Positions 22,331 to 35,044 of a stretch of DNA of 64,000 nucleotides are shown one piece after another. Numbering within the stretch: position 1 is the stretch's first letter; every line of letters begins with the position of its first letter. Made by a program: the position numbers and the translations under genes. Where the stretch lies: contig JAZBQD010000013.1 in NCBI GenBank assembly GCA_036583965.1, positions 13,664,618 through 13,728,617 on the forward strand, given 5' to 3'. Below the pieces are notes generated by a model that saw only the letters and a list, made by a program, of their open reading frames with translations, was not told the origin of the DNA and searched no databases. The stretch is from Prunella strophiata (lineage: Eukaryota > Chordata > Aves > Passeriformes > Prunellidae).

Positions 22331-23956
22331 CTGGGCTGGGTCCATGGATCTCAGTTTTTATCACACAATTAAGTGATCAATTGGGAAAAGACACAATTAA
22401 CGTGCAGCAGAGAAGGGAAAGAGCCCAAGCTTGACTTCTTTCATCCTCTCCATGGAGCACACACTGTTTGAAGTGCACTGAATCCAAATTAGAACAAAAT
22501 ACTATCCTTAACATACAGTCAACTGGTTATCTATTAGGAAAAAACAAACTACAAGATAATTGGTATTAAGGGATTTTCATTCCAAGACACCTTTTTGTCT
22601 TACAAGGCCATCTGATCTTGTAACACCCACTTTCTGCTCCTAACCTCTGATCCTATTACCCAAGAAGTTTAGTTCTGGTTGTCTTAAGTTACATGAGATA
22701 TGCATTGTTTGCATGACAATTCTGCAATTTAATCCAGTGTCAAACACTGCTATTATCTTATAGCAGTGTCAATTAAGAAAATCTAGGAGTGCCCCAAAGC
22801 CTGAGGGAGAAGTTACAGACTTGGTGCCAGCTCCTCTCCTGCAAACTCAGGGAATGCAGAAAGCCCTGGGGCAGGACCCATCTGGGGTTTGTGCTCAGGG
22901 GAAACAAAGATGCCCCAGGAGAAACACAGGAGATGTCACTGCCCTCCTGGGCACTCCACTCAGGGCTGGCTGGCACTGAGCACTTGGTAAGTCACTCATT
23001 TTAGGGAGATAACGTTAGAACTCAATTATCTGTCCTCACAGATTGCCATCAATTAACAGTCTTGCTTAACACAAATAAGGGAGGAAGTCTGTGCCCCAAG
23101 GAAGCCACCCACAACTTCACCATTCCCAAGACTGCACTGCTACTAAGCCACAAGCTCTAAGTTAATGTTTAAGAAGGAGCTACATTTTAAAGACATTTAA
23201 TTTCATTATCTATGCAAAAGAATGCTTTCTGTTTATATTTACTGAATAAAGAATAATTTTTCTGCTTGTTCATAACTGCATCCTATATTTAGCTATTAGA
23301 ACTAAAAATAATGAAAATACCATCTACTAAGGCATTCAGAGTGTCAGCTTTTAGTTTGATTAGATCTCAGTAAAACATGTAACACCTGAGTGAATCCTAA
23401 ATGACTGAAAGACAGAAATGTGACTCAGGAATCTGTCTGCAGATGCTCAGCTGGGAGGCAGCTGACCATGACTCCCCAGCCCACAGCCCGTGCCATGTGC
23501 ATGTCACTGTCCTACTTGGGTGCAATGACACCACTGACGGATCAATTTGTTCAAGGATTTATGGACAGCCTACCTCAGTCATCAGCACTTGAGACACCTG
23601 AGAAATTTGTCAACCTCTGTTCGCTGTTTTCTTAAATCATCTCTTACCTAAAATACAGCTCAGTTGCTGACTCTCTTCAACTGATGTGCTTTTGTGCCTC
23701 TTTTGACAAGCACACAAGTGACCAAGAACTCACTTTTATCAGAGTTTAGCAGAAACACACTGCTCTCCCTGGACTTCACCTCCTCAGTACAAGCAGTATC
23801 ACAAGAAGCTGATAAAAAGTTTCACGTCAATGCCAAGAGCAATCTAATAAAGTCTGTTTGCAGCTCATACCTTGACCTTGGGACTCAAAGTCTGGGACAC
23901 ACAGCTCCATAAACATTCAGAGACTGTAAAATGCATCCAGCCCTGTCAGGGGTTTG
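22331..23956. other. Probable STX2 intron 1, no gene seen
   Basis: Unique AT-rich sequence upstream of STX2 exon 2. Nothing is recognised in it. Confidence 0.5.
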
Positions 23957-24489
23957 TGCTGCTGTGGCTGGGACAGGGTTAACTCTCTTCCCAGAGGCTG
24001 GCACGGGCTGTGTTTGGGAGCCGTGTTTGGGGTTTGTGCCGGACCAGGGCTGATGACACAGGGGTTTCAGTCACAGACCTACAGAGGCAGGGCCCTTTCT
24101 GCTCCCCTCCAAGGGGCTGGGGGGCACAGATGGCAGCAGCAGTCCCCAGGTGACCCAAGGGACACTGCAGACCACATGGCATGATGCTCAGTGCACGAAG
24201 CTGAAGCAGGAAGGAAGGGGGGCACCTTTAGTGTTCGGGCATTTTGTCTTCCCAAGCCACTGCTATGTGTGACAGCTCTGCTTTTCTGGGAATGGCTTGA
24301 CCCCTGCCTGCCCATTGGAAGCAGGAAGGAATTCCTTTTCCTGCTTTGCTTGCGTGCAGCTTTTGTTTTACCAATTAAACTGCCTTTATTCTCAATCCAT
24401 GAGTTTTCTGACTTCTGGAATTCTGCCCCATCCCACTGGGGCGAGCGAGGGAGCAGCCATGTGCTGCTCTCGCTGCCAGCAGGGTTAAA
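23957..24489 (+). mobile_element. Solo LTR of an avian-type endogenous retrovirus
   Basis: About 530 bp resembling a common avian ERV LTR in overall order. It has a GGGACAGGGTTAACTCT block near the start, a run of GGGGCTGGGGGGCACA, a CTTCCCAAG block, an ATTAAA polyadenylation signal at 24374-24379, a CCATCCCACTGGGG block near the end, and a terminal GGGTTAA. No gag, pol or env frames lie beside it, so it looks like a recombined solo LTR with many substitutions. The match is from memory. Exact ends and target duplications were not determined. It lies in the inverted orientation relative to STX2 transcription. Confidence 0.7.
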
Positions 24490-27400
24490 GTACAGAAATT
24501 CCCACATTGTCATTTCTCAGCTCCAAGCAGATGCTATCCTGATGGTTTATGAAGCTTCTGTCACTTCCACTACCTTACAGAACTGCAGAAATAACTCAGG
24601 CTGGAGATCTCTTTGTAATTACTGACCTCTGGAACTGGAAACAGCTTTTGACTGAAAAACGTGACTATGGCTTGCCCTTGAAATTCGCTCAAGGTTGGCC
24701 GTTTCTCAGAGCAGATCACGTGCACTCCTGTGGCAGGCTGCAAGGACCAGAGCTGACCATTCCCTGGGGAATCAGCCCCCAGGAGAACCTTGCAGAGTGT
24801 ACAGCCTCTCCTGACAGCACCCGTGTGTGCAGAAACCCTCCAGCAGCCCAGCAGGGCTTGCAGGGGGCCGGGAGCCGAGGCAGGGCAATCATTAACAGCC
24901 CAGGCAAGCAGCTCACCCTGGCACAGAGGGCACAGGGCTCATCCTCCCAGCCTGACTCAGGCAGAACAGCAGCCCTGTTCTCCTGCTGCTGCAAAGCTTC
25001 ACCTGGGCTGGCTTCTGAGCCACCCTGTTCTGACAATTCCAACCTCTGTGACTGGGGCGTTCCACCTGCCCCTCAGCACCTCTGAGTGACTGGCCAAGAA
25101 AGCACTTAGAAAAAAATCAATGCACTTCTGCTCTTACAGGTCCTTCTTAGAAAAAGCTGCAGTCAAATGTGGACTTGCAGATTGCTATGTATTACTCATT
25201 TTTCAAAGATTACATGTAACAGATCTTTGCTAACACGAGTAAACAAATATAAAAATCAATATTTTAAATTATTCACCTATCAAGCATGAAAAATGGACTC
25301 TAGCAGACAGGTCTGCATCCACTTCATGTCACAAGGGGGAAATTTTGGAGCCATGTGGACAACACAGCCCAAACCTGAGATCTAAACCAGCACTCTGCTT
25401 GAGCAGAGGTTTATGTCTAACCTTCTGAAATGACAGAACAACAAAAAGAAAGTATGAGGAAGTTTTATTACCAGACTTTAAAAGGCCATCTGTTTGTAAT
25501 ACCTGAAGTTAGCTAAACGTGCTCAGCTGAACATGTGAACATGGACTGTACAGCTCTTTTAGAGCCATTTCAGACAGACCTGTATCTGAGAACAGCAAAC
25601 CACTGAAGGCTGGGAGCACATCTTGCAATCATAGCTATGTACTACTCATTTTCTTCCTCCCTAAACAGCTGCTGAAAACAGTGAATTGGATCAGAGAACC
25701 TTCTTATCTTACACTTATTTGTGCTCAAAACAACTAAAACCAGTCTGGGATTTGCTCACTCAATTGTCCCATTAATTGTATTAAAAGACAATTCAAACAC
25801 CTTAAAGAAGTTAATTTGGGCCTGCTTAGAGTAATTTAGAAATGACATTAAAATAACCCCCTAAAGTTGAACAAATACAATTATGGTTGCTGTCTTCTGA
25901 AAAAGCACATACTTTACAAAACTCCTTTGAGCTAAGAAAACAAGAGGAAGCAGCATTATCTGAAGGCTATATAATCTGAATGTCATCAACCACTTCTTTC
26001 TCCAGCAACTAAACATAGCCTAAACATACTGCATTAACAAAAGTATCTGCCAGTTATGTTAATGTTGTGTTAATGAGCCACAAACACTGACGGGCAGCAT
26101 TTCTCCCTCCTCTTCATGGCGATCTAGGAAAAACTAACAACAAAATATTCTGCTTGCTGCTCGGTAAAAGGCAGGAACACACAAATGAGGTCACAGGAAA
26201 TGATAATTTCTGCTGAAGGCAGTGAATGGCGTGCTCAGTGAAATCAGGCCAGTGCAGGCTGGGATCTTTGGGACTCCTTTGCACCACAGAGGCTCGGTGG
26301 GGCTGGAGAGGGGTGAGGTAGGACCAAAGGAAACAATGAAACCCTCGTGCTCAGGAAAAGAGGCAAGCCGCAGTTATTTCTGAAGAGTCTGCAGGCCGAG
26401 GCCTGTTTGAAAACCACAGTGTCTATGTTCTACCCTTCATGATTTAGCCAAATGCAATACAATGAAACTACATGAATACAGCTAAACACTTTGGAAAATG
26501 GGCAAGCAAGTGCAAACACATTATTTCTTCAGATTCACTATTCCTTTTCAGAGCACCTCATCCATGTGTCAAGCATCTCTGTTCAAAGCATTCATTCTAT
26601 GAAAGGAAAACCACTTCACAAAATCACTGTATTTCAGTATTACAGATAAAGATGTAAGATGGAAGCTGCTACTTCAATCATCTGCCTGTGGAAATGGGAA
26701 TATTCATCTCCCTTGGATATGCAGCTTCACAAAACTTCAGGTCAACCACACACTTGTAATTGTGATGAAACATAGACTAGTAACTTTCACCTTCATTTCA
26801 TGTTTAAATATTTTCTTCATTAGAAGAAAATTTTTAAGTCTCTAAGCTATTTATTAATTCTACAGGCAGTAAAAATGGTATTGATGCACACATGAAGCAC
26901 TTCAGCAATACTGGCCGATACGTATTTAAAAACCAGCCCACTGCAGTGATGTTTTCAGACGTCAAATACTAAAGCTGGCTTAAAAATTCCTCTGTTCAGC
27001 TGCATGAAACACTTTTAACCCTGTCAATGGGGGGTGTGGCAGGGTGTGGAGTCGGTTTCTTCCATTTACAGAAACACAGAACAGGATTAAGTCTGCGGGT
27101 ATAGAATTATAAATATAAAGCAAATTTGGATCACTACTGTTGCTTCCTCAAACTGGGAAGCATGCACCAGCACCGAAATTTGGCACGAGTTCCCACAACC
27201 TGGACATGTTTAGAAACAGGGAAAGGGAATAACTATGTCTGAAAGAAATGACACTGTTTTTTGGCATGACTCCAAAACATCATTCCTGGTAGAGAAACTG
27301 TAATTTAATAATCCCAAAACTCTTCCAATGCCAACTCATCCTTTCAGAGAGGAAGACAAAGAGACTGGTAATTCCATCACTAGAGATGGAGCTTCCAAAA

Positions 27401-27740
27401 TGTATTTTATGATCCAGAAGATGAAAGAGCCTCTGACCTGAACGCAGCTCAACACAGCCCAACTTCTACACATACGTGGAGTACTGGAACTATCACAGGA
27501 ACTCCTGTGTGTTCTCCATTTCCACTTCTTTTCAGGAAAAAACCAAAACAAACCCAAAACAAAAAACCTCAAGTATCCTTTTATTTTACCCAGCCATATC
27601 CTGTTGCAGACAGACTGATGGTGCCTGTGCCCAGACTCTCCCTTCTTTTTTGGGATACTGTTTCCAAAGCACAAGCAAGGGAAAGGAAAGGCGCGCATAA
27701 ACAGAGGCAGCTACCATTTTGTAAACACGCGGAAAATGAG
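24490..27740. other. Probable STX2 intron 1, no gene seen
   Basis: AT-rich unique sequence with a GC-richer patch near 24700-25080. Searched by eye for the short first coding exon of STX2 on the minus strand; none was found. Confidence 0.5.
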
Positions 27741-27744
27741 GCTT

Positions 27745-27950
27745 GCAGAGCGCTTTCCTGCCGCACCTCGGCCCGAGAGCTGCGGGCGGCGGAGCCCGGC
27801 CCGCTGCAGGCCCGGGGCAATCCGCCGGGACTCCGCGGCGCTCGGCGCGGCCCGGGAGGAGCGGAGCGCACAGCCCGCAGGGCGGCCCCGCGCCGCGCAG
27901 GGAGCCGGCACCCCGCGGGAGCGCGGCCCTCCCGGCGGGCGGGGAGAGCC
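27745..27950. promoter_or_regulatory. CpG-rich segment, candidate STX2 promoter
   Basis: Very high GC and CpG density starts abruptly here, on the side from which STX2 (minus strand) should be transcribed, and merges into the 13-bp G-rich array. STX2-type housekeeping promoters are CpG islands. No ATG resembling the STX2 start is visible, so the assignment is positional only. Confidence 0.4.
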
Positions 27951-29935
27951 GGGAGCGGGCACGGGGAGCGGGCACGGGGAGCGGGCACCGGCGGGCGGGG
28001 AGAGCCGGGAGCGGGCACGGGGAGCGGGCACGGGGAGCGGGCACGGGGAGCGGGCACCGGCGGGCGGGGAGAGCCGGGAGCGGGCACGGGGAGCGGGCAC
28101 GGGGAGCGGGCACGGGGAGCGGGCACGGGGAGCGGGCACGGGGAGCGGGCACGGGGAGCGGGGAGAGCCGGGAGCGGGCACGGGGAGCGGGCACGGGGAG
28201 CGGGCACGGGGAGCGGGCACGGGGAGCGGGCACGGGGAGCGGGCACGGGGAGCGGGGAGAGCCGGGAGCGGGCACGGGGAGCGGGCACCGGCGGGCGGGG
28301 AGAGCCGGGAGCGGGCACGGGGAGCGGGCACGGGGAGCGGGCACGGGGAGCGGGCACGGGGAGCGGGCACGGGGAGCGGGCACGGGGAGCGGGCACGGGG
28401 AGCGGGGAGAGCCGGGAGCGGGCACGGGGAGCGGGCACGGGGAGCGGGCACGGGGAGCGGGCACGGGGAGCGGGCACGGGGAGCGGGCACGGGGAGCGGG
28501 CACGGGGAGCGGGCACGGGGAGCGGGCACGGGGAGCGGGCACCGGCGGGCGGGGAGAGCCGGGAGCGGGCACGGGGAGCGGGGAGAGCCGGGAGCGGGCA
28601 CGGGGAGCGGGCACCGGCGGGCGGGGAGAGCCGGGAGCGGGCACGGGGAGCGGGCACCGGCGGGCGGGGAGAGCCGGGAGCGGGCACGGGGAGCGGGCAC
28701 CGGCGGGCGGGGAGAGCCGGGAGCGGGCACGGGGAGCGGGCACGGGGAGCGGGCACGGGGAGCGGGCACGGGGAGCGGGCACGGGGAGCGGGCACGGGGA
28801 GCGGGCACGGGGAGCGGGCACGGGGAGCGGGCACGGGGAGCGGGCACCGGCGGGCGGGGAGAGCCGGGAGCGGGCACGGGGAGCGGGCACCGGCGGGCGG
28901 GGAGAGCCGGGAGCGGGCACGGGGAGCGGGCACCGGCGGGCGGGGAGAGCCGGGAGCGGGCACGGGGAGCGGGCACCGGCGGGCGGGGAGAGCCGGGAGC
29001 GGGCACGGGGAGCGGGCACGGGGAGCGGGCACCGGCGGGCGGGGAGAGCCGGGAGCGGGCACGGGGAGCGGGCACGGGGAGCGGGCACGGGGAGCGGGCA
29101 CCGGCGGGCGGGGAGAGCCGGGAGCGGGCACGGGGAGCGGGCACCGGCGGGCGGGGAGAGCCGGGAGCGGGCACGGGGAGCGGGCACCGGCGGGCGGGGA
29201 GAGCCGGGAGCGGGCACGGGGAGCGGGCACCGGCGGGCGGGGAGAGCCGGGAGCGGGCACGGGGAGCGGGCACCGGCGGGCGGGGAGAGCCGGGAGCGGG
29301 GAGAGCCGGGAGCGGGCACGGGGAGCGGGCACGGGGAGCGGGCACGGGGAGCGGGCACGGGGAGCGGGCACCGGCGGGCGGGGAGAGCCGGGAGCGGGCA
29401 CGGGGAGCGGGCACCGGCGGGCGGGGAGAGCCGGGAGCGGGCACGGGGAGCGGGCACCGGCGGGCGGGGAGAGCCGGGAGCGGGCACGGGGAGCGGGCAC
29501 GGGGAGCGGGCACCGGCGGGCGGGGAGAGCCGGGAGCGGGCACGGGGAGCGGGCACGGGGAGCGGGCACCGGCGGGCGGGGAGAGCCGGGAGCGGGCACG
29601 GGGAGCGGGCACGGGGAGCGGGCACGGGGAGCGGGCACCGGCGGGCGGGGAGAGCCGGGAGCGGGGAGAGCCGGGAGCGGGCACGGGGAGCGGGGAGAGC
29701 CGGGAGCGGGCACGGGGAGCGGGCACCGAGAGCGGGCACCGGCGGGCGGGGAGAGCGGGGAGCGGGCACGGGGAGCGGGCACGGGGAGCGGGCACGGGGA
29801 GCGGGCACGGGGAGCGGGCACGGGGAGCGGGGAGAGCCGGGAGCGGGCACGGGGAGCGGGCACGGGGAGCGGGCACGGGGAGAGGGCACCGGCGGGCGGG
29901 GAGAGCCGGGAGCGGGCACGGGGAGCGGGCACGGG
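27945..29935. repeat. 13-bp G-rich minisatellite, G-quadruplex type
   Basis: Unit GGGGAGCGGGCAC (13 bp) in long runs, interrupted by GGGGAGAGCCGGGAGC and by CGGCGGGC blocks that together recur as a larger unit. On the plus strand G-runs of 3-4 are separated by loops of 3 nt, fitting the G-quadruplex pattern throughout. Open frames on both strands exceed 800 codons. They are repeat by-products, since three 13-mers make 39 nt. Confidence 0.97.
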
Positions 29936-30140
29936 ACAGGAACGGAGACAGGAAAGAAAGCGGGGAGCGGGCACGGCAGAACGGGCACAGAGAGCGGGGA
30001 ATGGGCACTGCGGAACGGGCACGGAAAGCCAGTAATGGGCACAGAGAGCGGGGAATAGGCACGGCGGAACGGGCACGGAAAGCCAGGAACGGGCACAGAG
30101 AGCGGGGAATGGGCACGGTGGAACGGGCACCGCCGTTCTG
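29936..30140. repeat. Diverged edge of the 13-bp array
   Basis: Longer degenerate units such as GAACGGGCACGGAAAGCCAG and AATGGGCACAGAGAGCGGGG. They look like older, less homogenised copies at the array boundary. Confidence 0.8.
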
Positions 30141-31884
30141 GAACGGGCTGGACACATCCGGACCCGGCCCTGTGTCACCTGCGGCAGGTGGCCCTGCCAT
30201 CTCCCTTTTCCATCCCAGGTGCGCTGGGGTTCTGTGAATGCACCAGGGGCGCTCGCAGAGAAATCCTCGGTGCGCACCAGGGAATTCCCATGCCGCGAGG
30301 GATCCCCGCGAGGAATCGTACCTCGGTCGTGGGAGATTGTCACGAGAGAAGCAGCTGTAAAAAGGAGTGCTCTGGTTATTTTTCAGTGGTACAGGCTCGT
30401 GTGTTTGTAGGGCAGAGCACGGACTGTGGAGGGCAGCTCCTTCACACCGCTCCTCACCTGCATCTCCAGACGCTTTGTACCTGCTGCCTTCTGTGTGTTT
30501 ACCTGTGCCAGACTTGCTAAGTTTGGTCACACTTGATCCTAAGATACAGGAAATGTAAAGAAAGGCCTTTTAAAAGTAATTGTTCTGCTGATTACCTACA
30601 GATCTCACGGACTCTAATCTTTCAGGCAGTGATCTAACACTGCTGAATGTTTTGCTGCCTTTGCTGAATGGGGTTATCTGGAGCAGATGTTTTGTGCATC
30701 CTCTGAACTGAACACTTAATTATACATGCTGATAAAACAGATGCTAAAAACTAGATTCCACATGGTAATTTATCTTTTTAACAATTAAATAAGTGTTTGC
30801 CAAGGAGCTCAAATGCTATGATAATGGAATTTTTAATTATTCCAAATTAAAGTGCTAGATAGCTTGCAGGGAAAAAGTAGTTCACTAATAAATTCGTTAC
30901 AATATTAAGAAATAACAAAAGCACAGTGAGTGTTATATACACAATTACAGATTGCTTCCTCCCCGTGTTTATATTCTTTAAAACTGCCAAACTCCACTAA
31001 TATGGCTTTATGGCCTCCTATTTATAAACACATTTCTGTTTGTCAGGAGGAGAGGTGGAGTTCACAAGGGTTTTACCAGGATAGCACTGTGCTGAGAAAA
31101 TAAAAGATGAGTTGCATATTCTGAGAAAATAATCCTGACACCTAGAGGCGCTCAGCAAAAATGCTAAAAGCCACACAAACCCAACTCATCGCAAAAAGGG
31201 AAGGCAAATTCAATGTGCCAGTGATTTTTCCAAGGAAATCTCATGCAACATTTGGATTGGCATTACACTATCAAATAAACAAAAATTACAGCACACTCTA
31301 GCCACTCTTGTAAAGCTTTGTGTATTTTTTGTGTCTATGTCAGAGGAAATTGACAAGAAATAAACTACATTTGTATATATCACCTGCCATGAAATACCTT
31401 CCTTGTCAATTCCATTCATTGAGATATATGTAAAAACGTATCATTTATTTATTCTAGATTATGGGGACAGCAACAAAGATAATAAAAGTAATTTAAGTGT
31501 ACTGGATTTAAAAAAAAAAAAATACCAGAGGCCTTAAAAATCAGAGCGAACCCATGAACTTGGTATTTATAGACATATGCAAAACTCGTAGTTCTTCGAA
31601 TGTCAGTTTTCAAACTTTTTTTCACTGATGTTTGGACAGTTTTGAGATCTCCCTTGGAGAACTATTCTAAATGCAAGGCTTACAAAACAACTTTTGCTTT
31701 TTTTACTGTACTCTAGTGAATGGAGGTCAGCGTGTTTGAAGAATGTAAAATCACATTGTGGCACATTGAAGGAAAGCCCCTTTGCCCACAGCCCATTGTA
31801 CCTGAGAGCTGTTCAGTTAAACCCTCCTGCTGTAAAAGCTCTTTATTAATCCACACTGGATGCAGTTGAACAGCTTTCCTAACT
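30141..31884. other. Intergenic between arrays, no gene seen
   Basis: A GC-rich start (to about 30330) and then AT-rich unique sequence. No exon is recognised. Confidence 0.5.
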
Positions 31885-34540
31885 AACTACGTGCCACAGC
31901 AGCTGTGTGACCCTCACCAGGACAGCTCGGGAGTGACCACAGCTGCCACAGGCTGTGTGACCCTCACCAGGACAGCTCGGGAGTGACCAGAGCAGCTGTG
32001 TGACCCTCACCAGGACAGCTCGGGAGTGACCACAGCAGCTGTGTGACCCTCACCAGGACAGCTCGGGAGTGACCACAGCTGCCACAGGCTGTGTGACCCT
32101 CACCAGGACAGCTCGGGAGTGACCACAGCTGCCACAGGCTGTGTCACCCACACCAGGACAGCTCGGGAGTGACCACAGCTGCCACAGGCTGTGTGACCCT
32201 CACCAGGACAGCTCGGGAGTGACCACAGCAGCTGTGTGACCCTCACCAGGACAGCTCGGGAGTGACCACAGCAGCTGTGTGACCCTCACCAGGACAGCTC
32301 GGGAGTGACCACAGCAGCTGTGTGACCCTCACCAGGACAGCTCGGGAGTGACCACAGCAGCTGTGTGACCCTCACCAGGACAGCTCGGGAGTGACCACAG
32401 CAGCTGTGTGACCCTCACCAGGACAGCTCGGGAGTGACCACAGCAGCTGTGTGACCCTCACCAGGACAGCTCGGGAGTGACCACAGCAGCTGTGTGACCC
32501 TCACCAGGACAGCTCGGGAGTGACCACAGCAGCTGTGTGACCCTCACCAGGACAGCTCGGGAGTGACCACAGCAGCTGTGTGACCCTCACCAGGACAGCT
32601 CGGGAGTGACCACAGCAGCTGTGTGACCCTCACCAGGACAGCTCGGGAGTGACCACAGCAGCTGTGTGACCCTCACCAGGACAGCTCGGGAGTGACCACA
32701 GCTGCCACAGGCTGTGTGACCCTCACCAGGACAGCTCGGGAGTGACCACAGCAGCTGTGTGACCCTCACCAGGACAGCTCGGGAGTGACCACAGCAGCTG
32801 TGTGACCCTCACCAGGACAGCTCGGGAGTGACCACAGCAGCTGTGTGACCCTCACCAGGACAGCTCGGGAGTGACCACAGCAGCTGTGTGACCCTCACCA
32901 GGACAGCTCGGGAGTGACCACAGCTGCCACAGGCTGTGTGACCCTCACCAGGACAGCTCGGGAGTGACCACAGCAGCTGTGTGACCCTCACCAGGACAGC
33001 TCGGGAGTGACCACAGCAGCTGTGTGACCCTCACCAGGACAGCTCGGGAGTGACCACAGCAGCTGTGTGACCCTCACCAGGACAGCTCGGGAGTGACCAC
33101 AGCAGCTGTGTGACCCTCACCAGGACAGCTCGGGAGTGACCACAGCAGCTGTGTGACCCTCACCAGGACAGCTCGGGAGTGACCACAGCAGCTGTGTGAC
33201 CCTCACCAGGACAGCTCGGGAGTGACCACAGCAGCTGTGTGACCCTCACCAGGACAGCTCGGGAGTGACCACAGCAGCTGTGTGACCCTCACCAGGACAG
33301 CTCGGGAGTGACCACAGCAGCTGTGTGACCCTCACCAGGACAGCTCGGGAGTGACCACAGCAGCTGTGTGACCCTCACCAGGACAGCTCGGGAGTGACCA
33401 CAGCAGCTGTGTGACCCTCACCAGGACAGCTCGGGAGTGACCACAGCAGCTGTGTGACCCTCACCAGGACAGCTCGGGAGTGACCACAGCAGCTGTGTGA
33501 CCCTCACCAGGACAGCTCGGGAGTGACCACAGCAGCTGTGTGACCCTCACCAGGACAGCTCGGGAGTGACCACAGCTGCCACAGGCTGTGTGACCCTCAC
33601 CAGGACAGCTCGGGAGTGACCACAGCAGCTGTGTGACCCTCACCAGGACAGCTCGGGAGTGACCACAGCAGCTGTGTGACCCTCACCAGGACAGCTCGGG
33701 AGTGACCACAGCTGCCACAGGCTGTGTGACCCTCACCAGGACAGCTCGGGAGTGACCACAGCAGCTGTGTGACCCTCACCAGGACAGCTCGGGAGTGACC
33801 ACAGCAGCTGTGTGACCCTCACCAGGACAGCTCGGGAGTGACCACAGCAGCTGTGTGACCCTCACCAGGACAGCTCGGGAGTGACCACAGCAGCTGTGTG
33901 ACCCTCACCAGGACAGCTCGGGAGTGACCACAGCTGCCACAGGCTGTGTGACCCTCACCAGGACAGCTCGGGAGTGACCACAGCAGCTGTGTGACCCTCA
34001 CCAGGACAGCTCGGGAGTGACCACAGCAGCTGTGTGACCCTCACCAGGACAGCTCGGGGGTGACCACAGCTGCCACAGGCTGTGTGACCCTCACCAGGAC
34101 AGCTCGGGAGTGACCACAGCTGCCACAGGCTGTGTCACCCACACCAGGACAGCTCGGGAGTGACCACAGCAGCTGTGTGACCCTCACCAGGACAGCTCGG
34201 GAGTGACCACAGCGGCTGTGTCACCCTCACCAGGACAGCTCGGGAGTGACCACAGCTGCCACAGGCTGTGTCACCCACACCAGGACAGCTCGGGAGTGAC
34301 CACAGCTGCCACAGGCTGTGTCACCCACACCAGGACAGCTCGGGAGTGACCACAGCAGCTGTGTGACCCTCACCAGGACAGCTCGGGAGTGACCACAGCT
34401 GCCACAGGCTGTGTCACCCACACCAGGACAGCTCGGGAGTGACCACAGCAGCTGTGTGACCCTCACCAGGACAGCTCGGGAGTGACCACAGCTGCCACAG
34501 GCTGTGTCACCCACACCAGGACAGCTCGGGAGTGACCACA
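31885..34540. repeat. 43/50-bp minisatellite
   Basis: About 60 copies of a 43-bp unit that runs CAGCTGTGTGACCCTCACCA then GGACAGCTCGGGAGTGACCA then CAG. A 50-bp version has CTGCCACAGG in place of CAG. Homogeneity is high in the centre and lower at the right edge (CACCCACACC variants), where it runs into CpG-rich DNA. Confidence 0.97.
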
Positions 34541-35040
34541 GCTGCCGCAGCGCCCCGGAGCTGCGCGTGCCCGCAGGGCTGGACCGGGGCCGGGCTGCCC
34601 GGCCTGTGCAGTGACCGCTGTGCACCCGGAGAGGCGCCGAGTGCTGCGGTCAGCGCTGCCCCTCGCTCCACGAGGGCCGTGGAGGCGCTGGGTGTGCCCA
34701 GCAAGGGCCGGCAGGGCCACCAGAGGCGTGGGAAGCGTCCCTGGAGGAGCCGAGGGGGCTCAGGGCACCTCCTGCTCCCCTCAGCCCCGGCACCGTCAGC
34801 TGCGGGCAGTGCTCCCGCGGGCCTGCAGCGAGGCCTCCAGAGGAAAGGGCCTCGAGGCCACGTTCAGTTCAGACATTTGGAACGCTTTTGCGCGGTTCGG
34901 GTGGTCAGGCACTGCAAGAGGATGCGCAGCAGGGCGATGGAGTCACCATCCCTGAGGTGCTGAGGGTGTGGCGCTGCGGTGCGGACCGGCGGTCTGGGAG
35001 GCCGTGCTGGGCGGATGTTCTGGCCGGCTGGCCGCACAGG
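34541..35040. other. CpG-rich non-repetitive DNA
   Basis: GC-rich unique sequence between two arrays and upstream of RAN. It could be a shore of the RAN CpG island or a separate promoter. No exon is recognised. Confidence 0.4.
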
Positions 35041-35044
35041 GCCC

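Noticed and set aside
30160..30200. Minus-strand ATG followed by a GTGACA donor as STX2 exon 1
   Set aside because: The encoded residues (MAGPPAA) do not resemble a syntaxin N-terminus and the donor is weak.
27507..30530. Long Gly/Arg/Ala-rich and Pro-rich frames over the 13-bp array
   Set aside because: A by-product of a GC-only repeat. All frames on both strands are open, with no conserved boundaries.
31885..34540. CRISPR-like array of regular repeats
   Set aside because: There are no unique spacers, since units abut directly. This is eukaryotic DNA and the array is a minisatellite.
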